A stretch of DNA of 36,217 nucleotides. It comes from Lentzea terrae (GTDB taxonomy: Bacteria > Actinomycetota > Actinomycetes > Mycobacteriales > Pseudonocardiaceae). A program made the position numbers and the translations under genes. Positions 8,092 through 14,468 of this stretch are shown in pieces. The notes under the pieces were generated by a model, which saw only the letters and a program-made list of their open reading frames with translations, was not told where the DNA came from and did no database searches. Numbering within the stretch: position 1 is the first letter of the stretch; the number at the start of each line of letters is the position of its first letter. The stretch is from contig NZ_QFWW01000029.1 in assembly GCF_003265345.1 (NCBI RefSeq), forward strand, positions 163,673-199,889, read 5' to 3'.

Positions 8092-8646
8092 TCAGGAGTG
8101 CTGCAACGCCTTCGGGTACAGCCAGCTGCCGGGCGTGTCCTCGGCGGGGTTCGTGTAGTAATCCCGCACCGCCGCAACGTATTCCTGCACGCTGATGGCC
8201 CCGTCGCCGTCCGTGTCGAGGTGCGCGAACGCCATCCCGCACTCCTCCTCGCTCAGCCCGCGCGCCTTCAGCAGCACCTGGAACTCGCCGGCGTCCACCC
8301 GCCCGTCGCCGTTGACGTCCGCGATGTCCAGCAACGCCTGCACGATCTCGAGGAGGTCCGCGTCGAACGGCCCGTGGTCGACGAACGCGTCCATCATCGC
8401 GTCCCGGTACTCCTCCGGCCCGATCTTGCCGTCGCGGTCGGCGTCGCAGTGGGCGACCAGCATCTCCCAGAACCGGTCGTAGGCGTCGACCAGCTCACCG
8501 CCCCGCTCCGAGGACGCCGGCTCGCCGAACGCCTGCAGCAGCCGGTCGGCCAGCGCGTAGATGTCGGCCAGCTCGATGACGCCGTTGCGGTTGACGTCGT
8601 AGTGGGCGAAGGTCGAGTCGATCCTGTGCTGCAGCACCTGCTTCAT
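8092..8646 (-). CDS. EF-hand calcium-binding protein, calerythrin-like
   Basis: A 184-residue protein with four 12-residue EF-hand loops: DVNRNGVIELAD (17-28), DADRDGKIGPEE (68-79), DVNGDGRVDAGE (110-121) and DTDGDGAISVQE (144-155). Loops 2-4 end in the bidentate glutamate. Loop 1 ends in Asp, so it should bind Ca2+ more weakly or prefer Mg2+. Overall length and spacing match bacterial calerythrin-type sarcoplasmic calcium-binding proteins of actinomycetes. No signal peptide, so cytosolic: a calcium buffer or sensor. Start chosen at the ATG 8644-8646 (MKQVLQHRIDS); an ATG three codons upstream is possible. Confidence 0.93.
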   Translation of the reverse strand: MKQVLQHRIDSTFAHYDVNRNGVIELADIYALADRLLQAFGEPASSERGGELVDAYDRFWEMLVAHCDADRDGKIGPEEYRDAMMDAFVDHGPFDADLLEIVQALLDIADVNGDGRVDAGEFQVLLKARGLSEEECGMAFAHLDTDGDGAISVQEYVAAVRDYYTNPAEDTPGSWLYPKALQHS

Positions 8647-8729
8647 GCTCGGCACTGTGGAGATGTCACGCGGGCGAACGCAACGCGCGTCCCCCTCCTG
8701 GGTGGTGTTGTTCAGCCAACTCCGCGAAG

Positions 8730-8747
8730 CCGGTATAGTTATACCGG
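8730..8747. promoter_or_regulatory. Palindrome overlapping a -10 element upstream of the aminopeptidase gene
   Basis: CCGGTATAGTTATACCGG is a perfect inverted repeat (8-base arms, GT centre). A related half-site GGTACC directly follows. It contains TATAGT (8734-8739), a good -10 hexamer, placing a transcription start near 8746 and a leader of about 25 bases before the TTG start at 8771. A repressor bound here would shut the promoter. Likely an operator; no cognate regulator is identified. Confidence 0.6.
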
Positions 8748-8770
8748 TACCAGCCTACGGAGGATTCACG

Positions 8771-9586
8771 TTGATCGAACTGAAGTCGCGAGCCGAGATC
8801 GAGCGCATGCACGTCACCGGCCAGTTCGTCGGGCAGCTGCTCGAAGAGCTGTCGACAGTGGCCGCGGTCGGCGTGAACCTGCTCGACCTCGAACTGCACG
8901 CGCGCCGGATGATCGAGGAGCGCGGCGCCGAGTCCTGCTACTGGGACTACTCCCCCTCGTTCGGCCGGGGCCCGTTCCGCAACGTCATCTGCCTGTCGGT
9001 CAACGACGCGGTGCTGCACGGCCTGCCGAAGAGCTATGTGTTGCAGGACGGCGACTTGCTGACCATGGACATCGCCGTGGGCATCAACGGGTGGGTGGCG
9101 GACTCGGCCCTGTCGGTCGTCGTGGGCACGCCGCGCGAGGAGGACCTGCACCTGATCAGGGCCACCGAGGTCGCACTGGAGGCGGCGATCGAGGCCGCGC
9201 GGCCCGGCAACCGCATGGGTGACATCGAGGCGTCGATCGGTGAGGTCGCCGCGGAGTTCGGGTACACGCCCAACCTCGAGTTCGGCGGGCACGGCATCGG
9301 CCGGACGATGCACGAGGCGCCGCACGTGTCGAACAACGGGCGGCGCGGGCACGGGATGAAGCTGCGGCCCGGCTTGACGATCGCGATCGAGCCCTGGCTG
9401 GCGGCCACGACCGATCAGATCGTCTTCGACGAGGACGGCTGGACGTTGCGGAGCGCCGATGGGTCGCGTACGGCGCACTCGGAGCACACGGTGGCGATCA
9501 CCGAGGACGGGCCGTTGGTGTTGACGCGGCGGCCGAACGAGCTGAAGTCCCAGAACGCGGCCGAGCAGCAGGCGCGGCTGCCATAA
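8771..9586 (+). CDS. map: Type I methionine aminopeptidase
   Basis: A 271-residue M24 metallopeptidase that removes the initiator methionine from new proteins. The metal-ligand motifs are present: MDIAVGINGWVADSALSVVVG (two aspartates), GHGIGRTMHEAPHV (histidine ligand plus substrate histidine), IAIEPW (glutamate) and SEHTVAITEDG (glutamate). I chose the TTG at 8771 (encoding M-IELKSRAEIERM) because GGAGGA lies about 7 bases upstream and the length fits the family; the longer frame crosses the palindromic promoter. The palindrome suggests this is a regulated copy rather than the housekeeping one near the ribosomal protein genes, which is inference. Confidence 0.92.
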   Translation: MIELKSRAEIERMHVTGQFVGQLLEELSTVAAVGVNLLDLELHARRMIEERGAESCYWDYSPSFGRGPFRNVICLSVNDAVLHGLPKSYVLQDGDLLTMDIAVGINGWVADSALSVVVGTPREEDLHLIRATEVALEAAIEAARPGNRMGDIEASIGEVAAEFGYTPNLEFGGHGIGRTMHEAPHVSNNGRRGHGMKLRPGLTIAIEPWLAATTDQIVFDEDGWTLRSADGSRTAHSEHTVAITEDGPLVLTRRPNELKSQNAAEQQARLP

Positions 9587-9596
9587 CAAAAAACCC

Positions 9597-9630
9597 CACC
9601 GCGGGATCGTCAGGACGACGATCAGCGGTG
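9597..9630 (-). terminator. Rho-independent terminator for the cyclase-like gene
   Basis: A long stem: CACCGC...GCGGTG on the outside, GATCGTC/GACGATC inside, loop AGGAC. Read on the minus strand it is followed by GGGGTTTTTTG, a proper U-tract, so it terminates the leftward gene at 9653. It may also stop rightward transcription from the aminopeptidase gene. Confidence 0.8.
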
Positions 9631-9652
9631 AGGAACCAGGACGCGAACCCGG

Positions 9653-10231
9653 TCAGGACTCGCCCGGCACGTGCACCCATCCTTTGCACTCCTCGCCGGC
9701 CACCTCGACGCGCGGGAGCGGGATGAAGGCCCGCTCGTCGATGCCGTCGTAGCCGTGCCTGATCACCGAGCGGTGGATCTGTTCCGAGACCACCAGCACC
9801 AGGTGTTCGGCCCGGTCCTCCAGCGCGAGGGCGGTGAGCAGGCCGGCGGCGATGTCGATGTCCTCGCCGAACCAGCCCAGCTCGTCGCACGTCACGTCGC
9901 CGGGGTGGATCACGAGGCGCAGCCGCAACGGGTAGGGCTGCACCTCGTTGTGCTTCTCGAGCAACTTGGTCAGCCGCGGGACGAACTTCGTCAGCAACGA
10001 CGTCTTCGGGATCCGGTCGGTTGGCCGGATCAGGACCATCAGGCAGCCGCCCCGGTCGACGTACCGGTCGCGGAACTCCGGAATGACCTCGCTGTCCAGC
10101 AGGGCTTGATCGACCAGCTTGACCATGGCCTCACGCAGGTGGCCCATCAGCTGGTTGCCGCGAGCCATCGTCGCCGCCATCCCCACGGCGACGATGATCC
10201 GTTGACACGGTTGTATTGACAGGGCACTCAT
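9653..10231 (-). CDS. Degenerate class III nucleotide cyclase-like protein
   Basis: A 192-residue stand-alone domain of a family common in actinomycetes that resembles class III adenylate/guanylate cyclase catalytic domains. Matching segments are IPKTSLLTKFVPRLTKLL, LRLRLVIHPGDV followed by GWFGEDIDIAAGLL, VSEQIHRSVIRHGYDGID and the end GWVHVPG. In the two strands that carry the metal-binding aspartates of active cyclases, the sequence reads IIVAVGMAATMARGN and RGGCLMVLI, so both aspartates appear missing and catalysis is unlikely. Start is the ATG at 10229-10231, nine bases from AGGAGG. It is divergent from the XRE regulator across a repeat-rich region. Probable nucleotide-binding or regulatory role. 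Confidence 0.7.
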   Translation of the reverse strand: MSALSIQPCQRIIVAVGMAATMARGNQLMGHLREAMVKLVDQALLDSEVIPEFRDRYVDRGGCLMVLIRPTDRIPKTSLLTKFVPRLTKLLEKHNEVQPYPLRLRLVIHPGDVTCDELGWFGEDIDIAAGLLTALALEDRAEHLVLVVSEQIHRSVIRHGYDGIDERAFIPLPRVEVAGEECKGWVHVPGES

Positions 10232-10297
10232 GGCTCCCCGCCTCCTGATCCGCTTGGAGGTACGGGCACTGACGGCTCTCACCCGGACGAGCGAGTG

Positions 10298-10497
10298 AAC
10301 TTCAGTTAACTTCAGTTTCATCCAGTTATAGGTCTATAGTTGAGGGTAAGGCTCCGCTGAAGTCCGAGCAATAGCCAAGCTGATTGCCGGATACACACCA
10401 ACGGGTGACTGAAGCCAGCTGTAATGGTGACGCTGGGGCCGCGATGTACAGGTGTGGACAGGTGTTGCCAGTTCCTTGCACTGAAGTTCAGCTGAAG
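10298..10497. promoter_or_regulatory. Divergent control region with repeated CTGAAG/CTTCAG boxes
   Basis: The 277-base gap between the cyclase-like gene and the XRE gene contains a perfect tandem repeat of AACTTCAGTT (10298-10307 and 10308-10317), CTGAAGT at 10357, CTGAAG at 10409, the palindrome CTGAAGTTCAG at 10481-10491, and another CTGAAG at 10492. TATAGGTCTATA (10327-10338), a symmetric AT-rich element, may hold -10 sequences for one or both directions. Binding of the adjacent XRE protein to these boxes is inference. Confidence 0.55.
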
Positions 10498-10508
10498 GAC
10501 GTGAGGGC

Positions 10509-11579
10509 GTGACTTCTGCCGAGCAGGCCGCACAGCAGCTAGCGCATCGACTGCGGTCGCTGCGCAAGCAGGGCTGGCCTGGCAAGCGCATCACCCAGGA
10601 GCAGCTGAGCCAGGCCTTCGAAGTCAGCGTGCCGTTGATCTCGTCGTGGGAGCGGTCGAACGACCCGGTGCTGCCGCCTCCGCACCGGTTGGAGGGCTAC
10701 GCCACCTTCTTCGCCACCGCGCGCTCGGTCGAGCGGCGACCGTACCGGCTCATCGCCGGCCTGACCGAGGACGAGCAGGCGGCCAGGGACTCGCTGCTCG
10801 CCGAGCTGACCGAGCTGCGGGACCGCGCACTGGGCGACGCTCCGGCCAACGAGGCGTCTCCGTTCACGGACAACCTGTGGCGTTTTCCGCCCGACGAGAA
10901 CATCACGATCGTGTGCTCCGAGCTCCCGGAGCGGCTGTTGCGGCAGTTCCCCGGCTCGGACCCGGAGGATCCCGACTACGTCGAGCTGTACCGGTACTCG
11001 GACCTGGACTCGCTGTTCGAGCTGCACGGTCACATCCGCGCGATGAACCCCAGCAGCAACGTGTACGTACGCCCTGGTTCAGGGACGGTCCAACCCGACG
11101 AGTACACCAGTCACCTGGTTCTGCTGGGCGGTGTCGACTGGAACCGGGTCATGGCCCAGGTTCTGCACCGCATCAAACTGCCGATCAAGCAGCAGGAGCG
11201 GCCGGAGGACGAGGACACCGGCGGGTTCGAGGTCGTCAAGAACGGGTTGGTGGTCGAGACCTTCCAGCCGAGGCTGCGCAGGGTCGACAACCGGCTGGTG
11301 CTGGAAGAGGACGTCGCGCACTTCTACCGGTCGCCCAACCCGTTCAACCAGAAGCGGACGGTGACCATGTGCAACGGGCTCTACTCGCGGGGGGTGCTGG
11401 GCGCGGTCCGCGCGCTCACGGACACCCGGTTCCGCGACCGGAACAACGCGTACGTGCAAAGCCGACTGGCTGAACAGGAAACGGTCAGCATCCTCAGCCG
11501 CGTGCAAGTTCTCCAGGGTTCGGTCCTCACACCGGACTGGACCGACCCCGACCAACTCCTGCACGAATGGGCTGAGTGA
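10509..11579 (+). CDS. XRE-family regulator with a large uncharacterised C-terminal domain
   Basis: A 356-residue protein. The N-terminal helix-turn-helix (about residues 10-65) includes ITQEQLSQAFEVSVPLISSWERS. The C-terminal part (about 125-356) contains ITIVCSELPERLL, LYRYSDLDSLFELHGHIR, HLVLLGGVDWNRVM, EDVAHFYRSPNPFNQKRTVT, MCNGLYSRGVLGAVRALTD and FRDRNNAYV. The IVCSELP strand and the LLGGVDWN turn look like a Rossmann-like nucleotide-sensing fold, but I cannot name the domain. Start is GTG at 10509. The glycosyltransferase gene follows after four bases, so they are probably co-transcribed. The C-terminal domain may sense a nucleotide or sugar-nucleotide that controls the glycosyltransferase. 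Confidence 0.75.
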   Translation: MTSAEQAAQQLAHRLRSLRKQGWPGKRITQEQLSQAFEVSVPLISSWERSNDPVLPPPHRLEGYATFFATARSVERRPYRLIAGLTEDEQAARDSLLAELTELRDRALGDAPANEASPFTDNLWRFPPDENITIVCSELPERLLRQFPGSDPEDPDYVELYRYSDLDSLFELHGHIRAMNPSSNVYVRPGSGTVQPDEYTSHLVLLGGVDWNRVMAQVLHRIKLPIKQQERPEDEDTGGFEVVKNGLVVETFQPRLRRVDNRLVLEEDVAHFYRSPNPFNQKRTVTMCNGLYSRGVLGAVRALTDTRFRDRNNAYVQSRLAEQETVSILSRVQVLQGSVLTPDWTDPDQLLHEWAE

Positions 11580-11583
11580 TCCC

Positions 11584-12789
11584 GTGACCAGAGCCGCGCA
11601 CCGCTCCGAGAACCACCACGGTTCACACCGGAACCTGCTCTTCAGCGCGCCCAAGACGTCCCCCGAGGCGCACGTGGACGCGATCATCGTGCCGACCATC
11701 CGCAAACCTCAGGCCATGGCGCACGCCATCAGCCTGGCGGCACGGCTGAACTGCGTTCTGCTCGCGTTGTGCAGCGGCAACGACACGTCAGCCGGCAGAG
11801 TGACCGCGCTTGCGGCTGCGACCGGCGCGGAAGTGCTCGCCGTCGACGTGGATCACCTTCCCACAGCGCTGATGCCCCGGTTCAAGACGTGCGACCAGCT
11901 GGACGGGACCAGGTTCGGCCGGCACAGCGACCTCAGCCTGAAGCGCAACCTCGGTCTCGTGATCGCACGGGCCGCGGGTTGGGAACGAATCGTCTTCCTG
12001 GACGACGACATCGAGATTCGGGATCCGCTCGACCTCCGCAGGGCCGCGGCGCTCACCGACCGGTACGCGGGCGCCGGCCTGAACATCGGCGGCTACCCCG
12101 ACAACTCCGTCGTCTGCCACGCCTACCGCGAAGCCGGCGGAGCGCAGGAGCAGTTCGTCGGTGGTGGCGCGCTCGCGGTGCACACCAGGGAGACTTCCTC
12201 GTTCTTCCCCAACATCTACAACGAGGACTGGTTCTTCCTGATGAACGGGGACGAGCTGCGCCCGACGGCGGTGACCGGCGTGGCGATCCAGCAGGAGTAC
12301 GACCCGTTCGACATCGACGAGCGCGCCCGGATGGAAGAGTTCGGCGACACCCTCGCCGAAGGACTCTTCTGGCTGCTGGACGAAGGAAAGTCACTTCGCG
12401 ACGCGGACGTCGGCTACTGGAGCGAGTACCTGTCGAGGCGGCGGAAGTTCATCGAGGAAACGACCGACATGGTCGACCGCACGCACAAGGCCTCCAGGCG
12501 CAAGGACCGGATGATCACTTCGCTGAAGGCGGCGCGGGCTCGCTCCCAGTACATCAAGCCCGAGTGGTGCCAGGACTACGTGCGCGCGTGGCGGGACGAT
12601 CGGGCGACCTGGAAGCGTCACCTCGAACGAATCCAGCCGAGCAAGAAGCAGAACTGGCGCAAGGGCGATCTCGACAAGGTCAGGTCGCACCTGGGTCTGG
12701 TGCACAAGAGCAGCTATCTACCCGGCGAGCGGCTTGACCATGACGTTGCAGATCTCGACGCGCCGGTGCCCGTTGTCGTCGCCGGGTGA
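11584..12789 (+). CDS. GT-A fold glycosyltransferase-like protein
   Basis: A 401-residue cytosolic protein with features of family-2-like glycosyltransferases: an N-terminal nucleotide-binding strand (VDAIIVPTIRKP), the metal-binding FLDDDIEI (the DxD motif), GGYPDNSVVCHAYREAGG, FVGGGALAVHT, and NIYNEDWFFLM, in which the ED pair is a plausible catalytic base. The C-terminal third is highly charged and helical (KFIEETTDMVDRTHKASRRK). No membrane segment. Start is GTG, four bases after the upstream regulator gene. The last 24 codons (12718-12789) run antisense over the end of the acetyltransferase gene. Sugar donor and acceptor unknown. Confidence 0.75.
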   Translation: MTRAAHRSENHHGSHRNLLFSAPKTSPEAHVDAIIVPTIRKPQAMAHAISLAARLNCVLLALCSGNDTSAGRVTALAAATGAEVLAVDVDHLPTALMPRFKTCDQLDGTRFGRHSDLSLKRNLGLVIARAAGWERIVFLDDDIEIRDPLDLRRAAALTDRYAGAGLNIGGYPDNSVVCHAYREAGGAQEQFVGGGALAVHTRETSSFFPNIYNEDWFFLMNGDELRPTAVTGVAIQQEYDPFDIDERARMEEFGDTLAEGLFWLLDEGKSLRDADVGYWSEYLSRRRKFIEETTDMVDRTHKASRRKDRMITSLKAARARSQYIKPEWCQDYVRAWRDDRATWKRHLERIQPSKKQNWRKGDLDKVRSHLGLVHKSSYLPGERLDHDVADLDAPVPVVVAG

Positions 12790-13212
12790 GTAGCACTTGA
12801 CCGGCGGGTGCGGCCACTCCTGGTAGCCGAGCCTGGTGTAGAGCTTCGCGGCGGCGCGGTTGGTCACCTCGACGGCCAGCGCCACCTGGTCGTGCCCGGC
12901 GACGGTCAGCAGCTGCTCCGCCGCGCCGATCAGGCTGGTGCCCACGCCCTGACGGCGGTGCTCCGGATGGATCTCCAGGTGGGTGACCAGCGGCGTGCCC
13001 GGCAGGTGTTCGCGGATCTCCGGTTCCTCCGCTGGTTCGAGCCACAGGTAGACGTCGCCGATCACCAGGCCGGCGCGCCAGGCCGTCAGGAGCACGCCGC
13101 GCTGGTCCGTCTGGCGGTCGAGGCGGTCGGCGAAGAACCGGTCCTGCCCCAGTCGCTGGATCAGCGACGTGAGATCGTCCGGTCGCGCTGGTCTGATGGT
13201 CAAGTCGCGCAT
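12718..13212 (-). CDS. GNAT family N-acetyltransferase
   Basis: A 164-residue acetyltransferase. The acetyl-CoA pyrophosphate-binding motif A is visible as LEIHPEHRRQGVGTSLI (Q-x-x-G-x-G type). Motif B follows in VALAVEVTNRAAAKLYTRLGY. Start is the ATG at 13210-13212 (MRDLTIRPARPDD). The frame is open far upstream through the antisense of the TIR gene, but only this part is the gene. It diverges from the TIR-macro gene and overlaps the convergent glycosyltransferase gene by 72 bases. Substrate unknown; such enzymes acetylate small amines, antibiotics or protein N-termini. Confidence 0.92.
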   Translation of the reverse strand: MRDLTIRPARPDDLTSLIQRLGQDRFFADRLDRQTDQRGVLLTAWRAGLVIGDVYLWLEPAEEPEIREHLPGTPLVTHLEIHPEHRRQGVGTSLIGAAEQLLTVAGHDQVALAVEVTNRAAAKLYTRLGYQEWPHPPVKCYSPGDDNGHRRVEICNVMVKPLAG

Positions 13213-13308
13213 ACCACCTCTGGCCCCCAGGCTACCGAACCGAGTCAGTTGATCCACCCCGCCGATCGTTCTGTCCGAAGTAGACGGTCGCAGGAGCCGT
13301 ATCCTGGG

Positions 13309-14415
13309 GTGGTGGCCTCGGTGTTCGTGAACTACCGCGTGCAGGACCAGCCCGGCTACGCGACGCTGGTCCATCAGGCGCTGGCCCAGCAGCTGGGCGC
13401 GGGCGAGGTGTTCCTGGCATCGCGGTCGATCCGGCTCGGCGACGACTTCGTCGATCAGGTCTTCGACACGCTGCGCAGATGCCGGGTGATGATCGCCGTC
13501 ATCGGGAAGAGCTGGCAGAGCCTGCTCGGCGAGCCGGCGCAGGACTGGGTGCAGCGGGAGATCAGTGATGCGTTTTCCCGTGGAATAAGGGTGATCCCGG
13601 TGCTGATCGAGGACGCCGAGGTGCCCGCGGAGGCCGAACTTCCCGAGGGCATCAGGACGTTGGCGCGCTGCCAGCACCTCAGGCTGCGGCACTACACGAT
13701 CGCGAACGACATGGCGCATCTCGTCCAGGAGCTGCGCAACCTGCTGCCGCACCTGGCCGACGAGACGCGAGCGTCCGGCGCGCAGAAGACCTTTCGGTTC
13801 GCGGAGGGCCCGGAGTGCGACTTCGTGATCGTGCCAGGCGACATTCTGCGGTGCACCAGTGCGGATGTCTGGGTCAACAGTGAGAACACCGAGATGTACA
13901 TGGCCCGGCCGAACGACTTCAGCGTGTCGGGCATCATCCGGTTCTCGGGGGCGAAGCGCGACCAGGCGGGCCGGATGATCGACGACCCGATCTCCGCCGA
14001 GCTCGAAGCCCAGGTGACGCAACGGCCGGTGGCGCCGGGCAGCGTGTTCACGACCGGCAGCGGTGAGCTGGCGCGCACGCACGGAGTCCAGCACGTGATC
14101 CACGTGGCCGCCGTGCACGGCGAGCCCGGCGCGGGCTACCGCCAGGTGGGTGATGTGGGCGGCTGCGTGCGCGGTGTTCTCGTCGCAGTGGAGGAACTGG
14201 GACACGAAAGCGTGTTGTTCCCGTTGCTGGGGACCGGTGAGGCGAGAGCCGACGTGCTGAGCACCGCCGAGGCGATGGTCGCGGCGGCCGTCGACCACCT
14301 CGTGGATCATCCGGAGACGCGACTGCGCCGAATCCTGTTCCTCGGCTACACGCGCCGGGAGCAGGACGCGCTCACCACGGCGTTCCGGCAGCTCTTCCTG
14401 GTCCCTGTTCATTGA
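13309..14415 (+). CDS. TIR domain-macro domain fusion protein
   Basis: A 368-residue two-domain protein. Residues 1-150 form a TIR domain: SVFVNYRVQDQ on strand A, a box-2-like region around ASRSIRLGDDF, VMIAVIGKSW, then DWVQREISDAF, in which Glu84 (with Trp80) sits where the catalytic glutamate of TIR NADases lies, and IRVIPVLIEDAEVP. Residues 165-365 form a divergent macro domain: FVIVPGDIL, DVWVNSENTEMYM in place of the usual VNAAN, GSGELARTHGVQHVIHVAAVHG, and SVLFPLLGTGEARAD. TIR domains cleave NAD+ and can make ADP-ribose signals; macro domains bind or cleave ADP-ribose derivatives. GTG start (13309 or 13312), with AGGAG about 12 bases upstream. The PNP-like gene follows in the same direction after 53 bases. 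Defence role is inference. Confidence 0.88.
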   Translation: MVASVFVNYRVQDQPGYATLVHQALAQQLGAGEVFLASRSIRLGDDFVDQVFDTLRRCRVMIAVIGKSWQSLLGEPAQDWVQREISDAFSRGIRVIPVLIEDAEVPAEAELPEGIRTLARCQHLRLRHYTIANDMAHLVQELRNLLPHLADETRASGAQKTFRFAEGPECDFVIVPGDILRCTSADVWVNSENTEMYMARPNDFSVSGIIRFSGAKRDQAGRMIDDPISAELEAQVTQRPVAPGSVFTTGSGELARTHGVQHVIHVAAVHGEPGAGYRQVGDVGGCVRGVLVAVEELGHESVLFPLLGTGEARADVLSTAEAMVAAAVDHLVDHPETRLRRILFLGYTRREQDALTTAFRQLFLVPVH

Positions 14416-14468
14416 CAAAAACCGGCCACCCCCAGGAAACGCTCGGCTGAGCAGGTAACTTCTGCCCG

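Noticed and set aside
8645..8770. Extended N-terminus for the methionine aminopeptidase
   Set aside because: The extension crosses the palindromic promoter and would start beside the EF-hand start codon. The TTG at 8771 has a strong ribosome binding site and gives the usual length.
13213..14418. Very long minus-strand open frame continuing upstream of the acetyltransferase gene over the TIR-macro gene
   Set aside because: It has the arginine- and histidine-rich composition of an antisense frame in high-GC DNA. Only the part after 13212 matches a real family.
14416..14468. Terminator between the TIR-macro and PNP genes
   Set aside because: No stable hairpin or T-run is visible in the 53-base gap, so the genes are treated as co-transcribed.
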